A stretch of 64,000 nt of DNA from JAIOQJ01 sp963718635 (GCA_963718635.1 OY970367.1:5270001-5334000); one strand, 5' to 3'; shown: positions 27,867-37,345, numbered from the stretch's first letter. Program-made: numbers and translations. Notes: generated by a model not told the origin, from the letters alone.

Positions 27867-28202
27867 TCAGGTCAAATCTGCATCCGGGTCATATGTCATG
27901 TATACCCACTCAACCGTATCAAAAGGTTTGAGTTCATACTCGCCACAACCAACAGTAACCAATTGCCCGTTCACACGTAACATCCAGTTCTGACGCACTT
28001 TACCCGACATGTCGTTTGCCTGATCACCGATTTGCGTTACGAAAGCGTTAGCGCCACTGCCTGTAAATTGAAATGACAGCCCGTGCGGCTTCTCTGAAGC
28101 TCTCTCAAGTGCGTCCAACGCCATCATCCGCTTGTACCATTCGAGCTCAAAAACCATAGCGCAGCCGTCGCCATATTTGAGCATAAGGGTGATAATGCGC
28201 AT
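27867..28202 (-). CDS. DUF4430 domain protein
   Basis: This small protein of ~111 residues matches the DUF4430 / transcobalamin C-terminal-like pattern: MALDALERASEKPHGLSFQF, SGANAFVTQIGDQAND, NWMLRVNGQLVTVGCGEYEL, KPFDTVEWVYM. The probable start is MRIITLMLKYGDG at 28202; an ATG at 28214 adds four residues. No signal peptide is evident. The domain is usually a small beta-rich binding module of unknown ligand in this phylum. It is co-directional with the yhaO gene, 83 bases upstream of it, so a shared transcript is possible. Confidence 0.7.
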   Translation of the reverse strand: MRIITLMLKYGDGCAMVFELEWYKRMMALDALERASEKPHGLSFQFTGSGANAFVTQIGDQANDMSGKVRQNWMLRVNGQLVTVGCGEYELKPFDTVEWVYMTYDPDADLT

Positions 28203-28545
28203 CAAATTTAACATTGCCGTTTCCCCGGTGAATGCTCTGGAGAAACTGTATCAGAAGTTGAACAGACCACAAGTTCAAAACTGGATTTTTCGACCAACGA
28301 TGTCGCATAAATGATTTTGCATACATTTGACTAAATAAAACGTTATTTGATAACAAGTTACGACAGGAAAGTATTTACAGATACCTTGAAAAAATATTCC
28401 TTGATTCGGTCGCTGGTGTCTATGCATTTATCAGCGCATCTAAATTTGCCTGCCCACAACCGCTCTCGACAACTCTTGCAACCTACGCTATCTCCCCACG
28501 CTGACGACATTGGCAATGTTGGCTATTTCGCTCCGGGAGTTTCCC
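28203..28545. other. AT-rich intergenic region between divergent genes
   Basis: These 343 bases are visibly richer in A and T than the rest of the window, especially 28240-28440 (for example TTGACTAAATAAAACG near 28327). They must hold the promoters for the DUF4430 gene and the lipoprotein gene. A TTGACT near 28327 could be a -35 box, but no convincing -10 box stands at the right distance. No RNA or repeat was found. Confidence 0.45.
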
Positions 28546-29244
28546 ATGATCGCTCGCGTTTGCGGTGTAATCGCGATGGCTCTGCTGGCGTCCACTGGCT
28601 GCTTTTTGGACGAAAAGAAGCCAGCGATGGGGAGCCGTAATGTTTCGATGCCGGATCGGGGATCGGTGCCGCAAGGCTCCATCGAGACGGCTACGCGCAT
28701 CGATTCGCTTGGACGCCAGATATTGGGCGCCAATCCCGAGCTAGGCATTCGGCCCATGTTTCTTTCCATTGGCAGTCCCAATTTGACTGTCTTCCACAAA
28801 GGCACGACCGAGCTCTACGTTAGCGATGGCGTATGCAATAAGTGTAAGACCGATGCAGAATTGGCTGCAGTCTTATGCAGCGAACTAGGCAAGATGGTCG
28901 CGGAAAGCCAAACGAAGAGCGTGCGCAATCCGATGGATCGCGATCCGCCCTTTTCTCCGAGCGTCGGCAGCGATGTCGTCGGCGGCGACCGCGACCCCGA
29001 TCGCACCCGTCTCGCCGAGCAGGCAATGTGGGAAAAGAAGAATCCCCGTGCGGCTTCAGCGCCCAACTTTCCGACGCCCGATGCCGACGATCTCTCGCGT
29101 AAATACCTCGCCAATGCCGGCTTCAGCGGCGATGACTTGTCCAAGGTTGCTCCCCTGCTTCGGCGTGCTGAAGCAAACCCGACATTTGAGAGCCAGTTGA
29201 ATGGCGGCCGCAACAGCGGTCTTGGCATGCCAACATCGCCTTGA
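28546..29244 (+). CDS. Lipoprotein resembling a degenerate M48 peptidase
   Basis: The start ATG 28546 has GGGAG upstream and begins a lipoprotein signal (MIARVCGVIAMALLASTGC, lipobox STGC). The mature part resembles M48 peptidases in outline: LTVFHKGTTELYVSDGVC, then DAELAAVLCSELGKMVAE where M48 enzymes have the zinc-binding HExxH helix, then DADDLSRKYLANAGFSGDDL, like their downstream EAD helix. Here the zinc ligands are missing (SELGK in place of HExxH), so it should be inactive if the relation is right. It stands 83 bases before the next lipoprotein gene in the same direction. Confidence 0.6.
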   Translation: MIARVCGVIAMALLASTGCFLDEKKPAMGSRNVSMPDRGSVPQGSIETATRIDSLGRQILGANPELGIRPMFLSIGSPNLTVFHKGTTELYVSDGVCNKCKTDAELAAVLCSELGKMVAESQTKSVRNPMDRDPPFSPSVGSDVVGGDRDPDRTRLAEQAMWEKKNPRAASAPNFPTPDADDLSRKYLANAGFSGDDLSKVAPLLRRAEANPTFESQLNGGRNSGLGMPTSP

Positions 29245-29255
29245 AAGTGATGTGT

Positions 29256-29316
29256 GTAGGACGGCTCTCCTGAGCCGTCCCTGTTCGCAGTAGACAGCTC
29301 AAGCGAGCCGTCCTAC
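29256..29316. repeat. Hairpin repeat (GTAGGACGGCTC family)
   Basis: GTAGGACGGCTCTCCTGAGC on the left and AAGCGAGCCGTCCTAC on the right form an imperfect inverted repeat. A smaller internal palindrome (GGACGGCTCTCCTGAGCCGT region) is present. It lies between two co-directional lipoprotein genes and may end the first transcript or be a mobile repeat. Confidence 0.65.
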
Positions 29317-29327
29317 GGAGTGGTTTG

Positions 29328-31651
29328 ATGTCCGCACGCCGTATACAAATCGTCGGTATCGCTTTTTCGCTGCCGCTGCTGGCCGCGTTGCTAGCCGGCT
29401 GTATGGGCGGCGGCTCGAAGCCCGGCTGGTCCTTGCCCGGCGCAGGTTCGGTCGTCGATTTCGATCCACACGCCAAACGGCTTGAAGTTCGGCCTAGCGA
29501 AACTTCTCTGGTAGTCGGCCGACAACTGGTCTTGCTCGCAACAATTTACGACGAAAACAACAAGCCGCGAACGAAGCGCCGAGTCGACTGGAAAATTGAA
29601 GGGCCCGGGATCATTCTTGAAGTGGATGAAGGCGGCTATCTGCAAGGCCGAGGCTTCAAAGAAGGCAGCAATGCCGCGGTAAGCTTCACCAACACGGCCG
29701 AGCACCCACTACCGCCAGGCGTCGATAACCCGTTGGGTCAGATAGCGGGGCCAGGCCAGACGTGGTGTGTCATTAGCTCTGCCGTTGAAGGGCAAACCAT
29801 CGTACACGCCTATGCCCCGGAAATTGCCGATCCCGAACGCAATCGCGTCGTCATTAAAGCGAATTGGGTCGACGCTCGCTGGCAGTTCCCGGAAGCGAGT
29901 TCCGCGCGGGCCGGCTCTGAGATCATGTTGCAAACCCGGATCAGCCGACAGTCGAATCAACAGCCGGCCACGAATTACAAGGTCCGCTATTCGCTGAGCA
30001 AAGAAGGCCCGCTTGCTGCATTGGCGGAAGGAAGCATCAAGAATGGCAAGCCTTCCTCCCAGCAGATGATCGTTCCCGCGGACGCCGAGGGCATTGCCAA
30101 AGTCGTTCTCGGTGAACTGAAGCCCGACTTCGGCGCCAGCGTCGTCAACATCGATGTGCTGCGCCCGGATGCGACACAGGCCGAAGGTTTTGTCATCGTC
30201 GCCAGTTCGAAAACAAAGGTGGATTGGCAGGCGCCGGAAATCAAACTGGGATTGGAAGTGCCCAAGACAACGCTCATCAATCGAGCGTTCCCAATCACAT
30301 ATTCGATCGCCAGCGTCGGAACATTAGAAACGATGCCGATCGTGCTCAAGACGGCCGTGCCGCCCGGCTTGGAACTGATCAGCGCGACGCCAAAAGCGAC
30401 GGCCGATGGCGCCGAGTTGCTCTGGTCGCTCCCGTCGCTTCCCGGCGGCAAGCAGCAAACCGTTCAAGCCGTTTTTCGGCCGACGCGGACGGGCGATGTC
30501 AACGTCACCGCCAGCGCCGGACGAGCGAAGGCCTGCGTTCCGACGCCAATACCATGATTCAGATCACCGAAGCCCGATTGCAACTCGCGTTGACCGGGCC
30601 ATCATCGGCGCTGGTCGGCGAACGCTTGCCCTATCAGATGACGGTGAAAAACGTCGGCAGCGGCACAGCCACTAATGTCAAAGTGAAGGCGCAATTTGAT
30701 GCGTCCCTCGAAGTGCTCGACCCTTCCAAAATCGGCGAAATGACTATCGACAAGTTGGAGCCCGATGAAGCGCAGACGATATTACTGGCTCTTTCGCCAA
30801 AGCTGCCCGGTAAATCAGCGATTAAGGCGGTGGCATTGGCCGATGGCAATCTCCGAGCCGAAGCGCCGGCCATTGGTGTTGAATGCCAGCGGCCGCAGAT
30901 CCAGATCCAGGCGCAGGGGCCGGCTCGAGGCTACCTCAATCAGGACATCACATGGTCGTTGCGAGTTTTCAATCCTGGCGATGTGCCATTGTCGAACGTT
31001 ACGGTGAGAGCGACGTTGTCCGCTGACTTCAAGTTCGGCAAAGCGACGAACGACGGCCGCTATGCGAACGGGACAGTCGAATGGACGCTGCCGACGATGG
31101 TTCCCAAACAGTGGACTGATCTACAAATAACCGGCGCATCGACCAAATTGGGCAATGCGGTGTTGACCGCGAGTGTCGGCGGCTCGCCCCTCTGCAAACA
31201 TGATGGCGAATTCAAATTGGCATCAATGGTCAAAACCTTGGAATCGGAGAAAGTTGAATCAGTTGTTGAAATTCTGGGTATTCCATCGCTTCAACTCGAA
31301 GTGTTCGACTCTTCGGACCCGGTGGCGGTCGGCCAGTGCCTTACTTACACGATTCGGGTCCGCAATCAGGGTACGCTGGCGGCGAGCCAAGTCGCCATCA
31401 CAGCGGAGTTGCCGCCGCAAGTTAAGGCACTGACAGCTAGCGGCAACGGTAAGATTGAGGGACAGCGAGTGAGTTTCCCTCTCCTGTCCAGCTTGCAGCC
31501 AAATACGACGACTAGCTTCACCATCGAAACGCAGGCTATCTCGGAAGGGGATGGCCGTTTCCTTGCAGAGGTAAAAAGCTTTGCGGGCAGCCCGCTGCGA
31601 AGCGAAGAATCGACGCGCATCCTTCCGCGCAATAGCTCACCACGTAAGTGA
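29328..31651 (+). CDS. Large surface lipoprotein with DUF11/CARDB-like repeats, frameshifted
   Basis: ATG 29328 follows GGAG by seven bases and begins a lipoprotein signal (SLPLLAALLAGC). The mature protein is built of beta-sandwich repeats: an N-terminal Ig-like part (KRRVDWKIEGPGIILEVDEG) and several conserved-repeat modules (LGLEVPKTTLINRAFPITYS, SALVGERLPYQMTVKNVGSG, YLNQDITWSLRVFNPGDVPL, DPVAVGQCLTYTIRVRNQGT). Near 30520 a one-base shift separates the two halves; the second frame resumes with TSEGLRSDANTMIQ. Corrected length is about 774 residues. Such proteins are structural parts of the planctomycete envelope; no enzymatic role is expected. Confidence 0.8.
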
Positions 31652-31830
31652 CGCTTCAAGCAGTCAATGCTCCGCCCTTAAGATGATCAAGTCTCTGCCA
31701 AAATTTTTCAGCCGAATTAAAAAACGGACACCCAAATTTTATACCTCTCTTGCTATAGATGTCCGCTTTGGATAATACTGAATCAATTCTCATTTCTATG
31801 GATTTGCATCTCTTCTCTCCGGGGCGCCTT

Positions 31831-32691
31831 ATGTGTCGCCGAATTTTGCGCGGTCGAAGTGGCTTCACGCTCATCGAACTTCTCGTTGTGATCGCGATTA
31901 TTGCGATTTTGATCGGTCTGTTGCTTCCTGCAGTTCAAAAAGTGCGCGAAGCGGCCTCGCGCACCTCTTGTCAAAACAATCTGCATCAAATCGCTATTGC
32001 CGTGCATAGCCATCACGATTCTCTCGGCATGTTCCCACCCGGTGGAACAGAAGACACAGGAGGATCGGCATCGAATCCGCTGAAACGGGACGAATGGAAT
32101 TGGGGTTATGCGATCCTACCATTTTTGGAGCAGCAGAATCTTTACAACGAGCCTGACTACAACGTGATCGATACAACCGTGGTGAAAATCTATTACTGTC
32201 CAAGCCGTCGGCCTGCGCAAGGTGTCTCCAATAAGGCTTCCCCGCCAATCTTCTATGCCAAGAACGATTACGCCGGCAATGCCGGTACCTTGGCAAATGT
32301 CAATAACTCAAAGGATGGCGTTATCGTTCAGACGGGCCAAGGAATCGTGACACTCGGTTCCATCACCGATGGCTCGTCGAACACGGTCGTCATCGCTGAG
32401 AAGCAGTTAAACATAACGGCCTTCGGCACAGCGACTGACGATAATGAATCGTTCTCGCGCTCGGCTTGGAACGGAGATTGGGAAGCGTACCGGGTCGGCG
32501 ATAGTCCACCGCAACAGGACATCAAGACCGGGGACATTCATCAGGTGTTTGGATCGGCTCATCCAATTAGCTTGAACGTGATGTTTGGGGACGGTAGCGT
32601 ACGCGCCATCCGGTACACTGCTAATCAACAGGCTTGGAAGGCCGCCTGCACCCGCAATGGCGATGAGGTATTCAGCTTCAATGATCTATAA
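31831..32691 (+). CDS. DUF1559 pseudopilin-like protein
   Basis: The N-terminus carries the prepilin methylation motif and helix (RGRSGFTLIELLVVIAIIA, then ILIGLLLPAVQKVREAA), followed by the DUF1559 globular domain (NNLHQIAIAVHSHHDSLGMF, WGYAILPFLEQQNLYNEPDY, VMFGDGSVRAI near the end). These secreted type-IV-pilin-like proteins are hugely expanded in planctomycetes, and their role is unclear. The ATG at 31831 gives ten residues before GFTL, as usual; the longer frame from 31759 is less likely. It stands alone, about 180 bases after the surface lipoprotein. Confidence 0.92.
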   Translation: MCRRILRGRSGFTLIELLVVIAIIAILIGLLLPAVQKVREAASRTSCQNNLHQIAIAVHSHHDSLGMFPPGGTEDTGGSASNPLKRDEWNWGYAILPFLEQQNLYNEPDYNVIDTTVVKIYYCPSRRPAQGVSNKASPPIFYAKNDYAGNAGTLANVNNSKDGVIVQTGQGIVTLGSITDGSSNTVVIAEKQLNITAFGTATDDNESFSRSAWNGDWEAYRVGDSPPQQDIKTGDIHQVFGSAHPISLNVMFGDGSVRAIRYTANQQAWKAACTRNGDEVFSFNDL

Positions 32692-32821
32692 GTTGTTCGG
32701 GACAGAGAGCTAGAATAAACCGCTGGCTCTGTCTCTGTTTTCCTTTCAAACCGCTTGCCTGTTTCTATTTTTTGTGAAATTTGATTCTTCGGGTTGAGAT
32801 TATGACTTTCTCACCGCTGGC

Positions 32822-33847
32822 ATGACCGCTTCAACTAATATGGATTCTGATGCTAGCGAAGTTCTGTCACAATACAGACCGGAAGTGACATCTGCTTCGT
32901 GGACTGCACTCGGCAATGCCGGCGGTTTCAGCGGCGCTCGCCTCTGGCGCGCGACAACCGCCGACGGCCGAAAACTGGGCCTGCGCGAGTGGCCAACTGC
33001 GCGGATGAGCGAAGACCGACTGGGGGTCATTCATCGTGGGATGGAAAGCATGGCCGCGCTCGCGTTTGTGCCCAAACTGGAGCGAACGCAGGCTGGCGCG
33101 ACTTGGGTAACACATCAACGGACCTTTTGGGAAGTGTCCGAATGGATGCCCGGCACGGCCGACTACCACCAAAAGCCGAATGATGCACGTTTGTTCGCAG
33201 CTATGCGATCACTCGGATTGATGCACCGACACTTGCTGCCTTTAGGCGAAGGGCAAGGCCCGGCGCCGGCGGTGAAGCGCATCCTCCGAGCGCCTCGCGA
33301 TTGGCGGGCTCTGCTTCAATCGGGCTGGAAGCCCGATTTCCGAATGCCGCGGGCCGAGCCGATTCCGTCCCTGGCGTGCGCCGCCTGGCAAGCCATTTCC
33401 TCTGATACATACAGCACCGAATATACGTTAGTGGAATGGGAAACGCGCATCCTGCCGGTTCAAACATGTCTTTGCGACATCTGGCACGATCACATTCTCT
33501 ATGAAGGCAACGCGGTGACGGGGATCATCGATTACGGCGCCGTCAAACCGGATTGCATCGCTGTTGATCTCGCGCGATTGCTCGGCAGCATGATCCCCGA
33601 TCAGCCGGAGCGAATGAGGCAGGCGCTCGCCATTTACTCTGCGATTCATCCCCTGCCCGAAGAAGTGATTCGACTGGCCGACGTGCTTGATCGAGCCGGG
33701 TCAGTGGTAGGGTTGACGAACTGGCTGCGCTGGATTTATCTCGACAAGCGAACATATTCCGAGGCGGCCGGCGTGGCCAAGCGGATGGGTATCTTGCTCA
33801 AGCGGGTTGAATCGAAGAAGCCGGTGGTGCTCGGGCCCTGGTCTTAA
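32822..33847 (+). CDS. Aminoglycoside-phosphotransferase-fold kinase (APH family)
   Basis: This 341-residue protein has the APH/ChoK kinase layout: an N-terminal lobe (GNAGGFSGARLWRATTADGR), a middle part (FWEVSEWMPGTADYHQ), then the catalytic region LCDIWHDHILYEGNAVTGII followed by DYGAVKPDCIAVDLARLLG. The usual HGDLHPGNVL appears as CDIWHDHILY, with the Asp and following His kept. DYG stands for DFG. The substrate is unknown and is probably a small metabolite rather than an antibiotic. Alternative start ATG 32840. Confidence 0.78.
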   Translation: MTASTNMDSDASEVLSQYRPEVTSASWTALGNAGGFSGARLWRATTADGRKLGLREWPTARMSEDRLGVIHRGMESMAALAFVPKLERTQAGATWVTHQRTFWEVSEWMPGTADYHQKPNDARLFAAMRSLGLMHRHLLPLGEGQGPAPAVKRILRAPRDWRALLQSGWKPDFRMPRAEPIPSLACAAWQAISSDTYSTEYTLVEWETRILPVQTCLCDIWHDHILYEGNAVTGIIDYGAVKPDCIAVDLARLLGSMIPDQPERMRQALAIYSAIHPLPEEVIRLADVLDRAGSVVGLTNWLRWIYLDKRTYSEAAGVAKRMGILLKRVESKKPVVLGPWS

Positions 33848-33948
33848 GCTGGCCTGCCTAAGCTGCCGGGTTTTGATCCGCGTAAGCGTTCGCTCTAGTA
33901 CTGCTGTTCGCCCGAGGTGTACGCCAATGGATTCGGGCGAAAAATGAA

Positions 33949-33957
33949 GTCTTACTC
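33949..33957. repeat. Target-site duplication, left (GTCTTACTC)
   Basis: Nine bases, GTCTTACTC, stand directly before the left inverted repeat of the insertion sequence. They recur directly after the right inverted repeat at 35673-35681, showing a 9-base staggered insertion. Confidence 0.85.
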
Positions 33958-34069
33958 TGGGCTGATGAAAACGATACGAGTTTCTAGGGTTTTGGGCTTG
34001 AATGCTTTTGCTGTTTTTGTTGCGCTTTGATGTTGGAGGATCGACAACTGCCTTGATAAGGAAATCGAC

Positions 34070-34369
34070 ATGAGCGCAACTGATCAGGACGATCCCAAAG
34101 TAGAATACTCGACTCCGCATCGTGTGCAAGCTTGGTTCTTGCGTAGGAGTCGGGATAACTGGAAACTGAAATATACGCAACTAAAGTCGGACGCGAAGCG
34201 GCTGCAGAATCGGGTAAACGACGTAACCAAGAGTCGCGAACAGTGGCGTAACGAAACCGAGCAACTGGCCGAACGCGTCCACGAATTAGAGGCCGAGAAC
34301 GCCGCCCTGCAGGAGCAGTTGGCGGCTTTAAAAAAAGATGGACAGCACCCGGCAGTTGGACCTGCTTGA
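34070..34369 (+). CDS. IS-encoded coiled-coil protein (N-terminal part of the transposase)
   Basis: This 99-residue, highly charged protein starts MSATDQDDPKVEYSTPHRVQ and forms a long coiled coil (AKRLQNRVNDVTKSREQWRN, then ERVHELEAENAALQEQLAAL). It overlaps the transposase frame by 32 bases, at a run of seven A residues (34330-34336). In relatives I recall, this coiled coil is the N-terminus of one transposase of over 500 residues. Frame arithmetic shows that a +1 (or -2) shift, or one extra A, would join them. The split may be a sequencing indel or a slippage site. Confidence 0.7.
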   Translation: MSATDQDDPKVEYSTPHRVQAWFLRRSRDNWKLKYTQLKSDAKRLQNRVNDVTKSREQWRNETEQLAERVHELEAENAALQEQLAALKKDGQHPAVGPA

Positions 34370-35645
34370 TGAAGAACCGCTCGGCCACCACGGTTACGGC
34401 GTCGACACGATTTCTCTGTTTCTTCGTTTGGTGATGGACGGTGTCTCGTTGCGTGGCGCATTGCGCGTAATGGCGGTGATTGCCGAGGCCTTTGGTTTGC
34501 CTATGAACATTCCACACTGGACCACGGGCCGACTGTGGCTGATGCGTTTGGGGCACGCGGCGTTGACGATGCCCTTGGAGCAAGCGGACGATTGGGCGTG
34601 GTTGATCGATCACTCGGTGCAGATCGGTCAGGAGAAATGTTTGGTGATCTTGGGGATCCGCTTGCGTGACTTGCCCAAGCCGGGCGAGTGTTTGCGGCAT
34701 CACGATTTGCACTTGATTGCCTTGGTTGTGCGGAAATCGTGGACGCGTCAGGAAGTGGATGTCGAGTTGGAAGCAGCAATCAAGCGCACCGGTACGCCGC
34801 GTGTGATCGTCGACGACCACGGCAGCGATTTGTACGGTGGCGTGCAGTTGTTTCAGGCCCGGCATGGCGAGACGCTGGAGATGTACGATATCAAACACAA
34901 GGCGGCCTGCCTGCTGAAGCATCGCTTGGAGAAAGACCCGCAATGGCAAGAATTCCAGCGTCAAGTCGGGCAGACGCGCTGTGCCGTGCAACAGACAGAA
35001 CTGGCGTTCCTGGCGCCGCCGACGCCAAAGGCCAAGGCGCGGTTCATGAATTTGGAGCCGCAGTTGGTATGGGCGGACGGCGTGCTGGACGTCTTGCAAA
35101 ATCCGCCTGCTCAGGTGCTTCAGTGGGCGAGCCCCGAACGCTTGCAGGAAAAATTGGGTTGGTTGCACGAGTTCGCCGACAAGATATCCGAGTGGTCGCA
35201 ATGGCAGCAGGTCGTGAATATCGCCGTAACGCATGTCGATCGCCATGGCATATCGCGGACCGCAGCCAAAGAGTTGTATCAGGAAATGCCACGCCCGCTG
35301 GCTCATACCAGCACGGCCGCCTTGGTGATAGACCTGGTGTGTTTCGTGGCATCGCTGGGCAAGCAAACCAAGCGTGGCGAACGACTCGCTGGCAGCACCG
35401 AGATCTTGGAATCGTGTTTTGGAAAGATGAAAGTGCTGGAGAAACAACAGTCGCGCGGCGGATTCACCAGCTTGATCGTTTCGTTTGGATCGATGTTGGC
35501 GGACACGACAAGCCAAGTGATTGAAGCCGCACTGCAACATAGTTGCACCAAAGAAGTTTACCAGTGGTGTAAGCAGCATCTAGGAACCACCCTGTTCGCC
35601 AAACGCAAGCTGGCCTTCGCTGTAGGCGCAACAAAAACCGGATGA
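34338..35645 (+). CDS. DDE transposase
   Basis: This 435-residue transposase probably has its catalytic acids in DDWAWLIDHSVQIGQEKCL (first Asp), GTPRVIVDDHGSDLYGGVQL (second Asp) and GSTEILESCFGKMKVLEK (Glu). Other conserved blocks are YDIKHKAACLLKHRLEKDP and TALVIDLVCFVASLG. The frame opens at ATG 34338, overlapping the coiled-coil frame. The large antisense frame over this region (33984-35579, - strand) is a shadow. Confidence 0.85.
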   Translation: MDSTRQLDLLDEEPLGHHGYGVDTISLFLRLVMDGVSLRGALRVMAVIAEAFGLPMNIPHWTTGRLWLMRLGHAALTMPLEQADDWAWLIDHSVQIGQEKCLVILGIRLRDLPKPGECLRHHDLHLIALVVRKSWTRQEVDVELEAAIKRTGTPRVIVDDHGSDLYGGVQLFQARHGETLEMYDIKHKAACLLKHRLEKDPQWQEFQRQVGQTRCAVQQTELAFLAPPTPKAKARFMNLEPQLVWADGVLDVLQNPPAQVLQWASPERLQEKLGWLHEFADKISEWSQWQQVVNIAVTHVDRHGISRTAAKELYQEMPRPLAHTSTAALVIDLVCFVASLGKQTKRGERLAGSTEILESCFGKMKVLEKQQSRGGFTSLIVSFGSMLADTTSQVIEAALQHSCTKEVYQWCKQHLGTTLFAKRKLAFAVGATKTG

Positions 35646-35672
35646 ACAACCTCGTTGGTTTTCATCAGCCCA

Positions 35673-35681
35673 GTCTTACTC
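35673..35681. repeat. Target-site duplication, right (GTCTTACTC)
   Basis: This is the second copy of the nine-base duplication, immediately after the right inverted repeat of the insertion sequence. See the left copy at 33949. Confidence 0.85.
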
Positions 35682-35804
35682 TCCCCCTAACTTTGCAGGG
35701 GGAGGGCAGGGTGGGGGGCAGAGCGCCTAGCTAAGAACAAGCATCTTGACACTCACAGTCGTTCCCCCCACCCTGCCCTCCCCCCGCAAAGCCGGGGGGA
35801 GGGT
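35682..35804. repeat. GC-rich inverted repeat (GGGCAGGGTGGGGGG family)
   Basis: GGAGGGCAGGGTGGGGGG near 35701 and its inverted copy CCCCCCACCCTGCCCTCCCC near 35764 flank a ~45-base spacer. A TTTGC core lies outside each arm (CTTTGCAGGG and CGCAAAGCCG). The same sequence occurs at 57793-57838, so it is a dispersed repeat of this genome. It lies just outside the insertion sequence and is not part of it. Confidence 0.8.
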
Positions 35805-35950
35805 AGAAGAGGCGTGATGCTGGTTTGCCAGAATCGGTTGGTGCACTTCACCCGACCGCTTACGCGGTTCGTCTCGCCCTACCTGCCGCCCAGTTCCTAT
35901 AACAGGCCTTGGCCCGAGCGAGAAGTCTCTCCTGCATATTGAGGCCTATC

Positions 35951-37345
35951 ATGGCGAATTACTTCCCTTGTCCAAACCCGGCCTGCACTTACCAGTTCGA
36001 TGCAACGCAACTTCCCGCTGCCGCGATGGTAACCTGCCCCATCTGCCGTACGCGCTTCCCGTATCGGGCTGCGCCCGTCGCTGCCGCTGTGCCGACTCAG
36101 ACCTACCACGGCGCGGTCCCTGACGAGACCGAGTCCCAAGCAGAACCGACTCAGACGCGGACACGCGAACCTGTCAATCGACTCTTGAACCCGCGTGCCG
36201 TCCCCAAAAGCAATAAGACGCAGACAACGTTGCTCCTTATCGGCTTCACGCTTGTGTCGGCCACGGTGCTGCTCACCATTTTTCTCTCGATGAAACGCGG
36301 CTTTCTTGGCCGCGATGAAGACACGAGCACTACGTACACGGACGACAACTTCAACTTTCGCATCAAAAAGTTTGGGTCGTGGAAACAGGACACCGAGTTG
36401 CGCGGCGAACTCGGTTTCAATGCTTTTCTAATGAAGGCGCCGGAAACGGATGCCTGGATCGGCCTGCGCTGCGTGAACATCGGCGGCGGCAGCGGCATAC
36501 GTGGTCCGCGTGAAGGTGAATTAGACATCGAGATGCAAAACATCTTCAAGAGGTTCAAAAGTCGGCCGCAGCGTGAGGCGATCGAGGCAACTGTCGGCGG
36601 CAAAAAGGTAAAGGCCTATCAGTTTCAGGGCGAACTGAAAGAGATGCCGGTCTGGGGCCAGGTCTACGTCTTCGACCACCAAGGGATCGGCTACGTCATG
36701 ATGACGTGGGCTGCTCAAGAAAAATGGGCGGGCATGAAGAGTGAGTTGGATGGTCTACGCGATTCCTTCGCTTTTGCCTCCCAACGGGAGAAGTGGAAAG
36801 ACACAGGGGGCAATGTTGTTTATCACTTCGTAGAAAACGGCGATTACGAAGTGGGCGATTCATTCGGCATCTGGGAGCGGGCTATTTCCGAATCCGAGAA
36901 GAAAATTCAGCACAAACTCCGGATCTACGTCAAAGATGCAACGGACGAAGACCCCAACGCGACGATTCTCTTGCGCTGCCGGTATCCTGACAAACAAAAG
37001 GGGGTCCATCTGCCGGAGGCCCACGCCATGACCATTGTCTTGCCTAAAGGCGAGAACCTTGAGGACGCCAAAAAGTACGTCTTAGAGGGACGCATCATGA
37101 AAGATGGCGATACGGTAGCGGTTGAAGAATATCAAAAGAAACCGACCGAAACCGCTGTCCCGCCGAATGTCGCTGTCTTTCGCCTGGTGAATAAGGTCGA
37201 TAAGACGCAGAACCGTTACTATGCCATCTCCGTTTCGAAAGTGAACGGTCATTTAATAGCAGCCGTCGGCTGGTGCGCGGAACGCGACGTCGAATACATG
37301 GATCGTTACATTGTAAGTCTGGTGTCATCACTCAAGGCCCGGTAG
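35951..37345 (+). CDS. MJ0042-type zinc-finger membrane protein
   Basis: The protein starts at ATG 35951 (MANYFPCPNPACTYQFDATQ) with a zinc-ribbon of the MJ0042 type: CPNPAC and, 20 residues on, CPICRTRFPYR. A proline- and threonine-rich linker and one membrane helix follow (TTLLLIGFTLVSATVLLTIF, about residue 100). The rest (about 340 residues) is an extracytoplasmic domain I do not recognise. Zinc-ribbon plus one helix is a common layout in planctomycetes and may report on an intracellular state. It is followed after 17 bases by the PQQ-propeller gene, so they probably form an operon. Confidence 0.75.
   Translation: MANYFPCPNPACTYQFDATQLPAAAMVTCPICRTRFPYRAAPVAAAVPTQTYHGAVPDETESQAEPTQTRTREPVNRLLNPRAVPKSNKTQTTLLLIGFTLVSATVLLTIFLSMKRGFLGRDEDTSTTYTDDNFNFRIKKFGSWKQDTELRGELGFNAFLMKAPETDAWIGLRCVNIGGGSGIRGPREGELDIEMQNIFKRFKSRPQREAIEATVGGKKVKAYQFQGELKEMPVWGQVYVFDHQGIGYVMMTWAAQEKWAGMKSELDGLRDSFAFASQREKWKDTGGNVVYHFVENGDYEVGDSFGIWERAISESEKKIQHKLRIYVKDATDEDPNATILLRCRYPDKQKGVHLPEAHAMTIVLPKGENLEDAKKYVLEGRIMKDGDTVAVEEYQKKPTETAVPPNVAVFRLVNKVDKTQNRYYAISVSKVNGHLIAAVGWCAERDVEYMDRYIVSLVSSLKAR

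Larger units (their letters stand above)
33958..35672 (+). mobile_element. Complete insertion sequence, 1715 bp, DDE transposase
   Basis: The element is bounded by inverted repeats TGGGCTGATGAAAAC (33958, and complementary at 35658-35672, 15 bases perfect, weaker similarity beyond). It is flanked by the 9-base duplication GTCTTACTC. It holds two overlapping frames, a coiled-coil protein and a DDE transposase. The exact flanks indicate a recent insertion. I cannot place it in a named IS family with certainty. It sits in intergenic DNA between the APH-fold kinase and the zinc-finger gene. Confidence 0.88.

Noticed and set aside
34326..34345. Programmed -1 frameshift at A7 in the IS
   Set aside because: The transposase frame is +1 relative to the coiled-coil frame, so a simple -1 slip would not reach it. 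A +1 or -2 slip or an indel remains possible.
33984..35579. 531-codon open frame antisense to the IS transposase
   Set aside because: It lies wholly opposite a transposase with clear catalytic motifs and has a composition rich in His, Gln and Arg typical of reverse-strand shadows.
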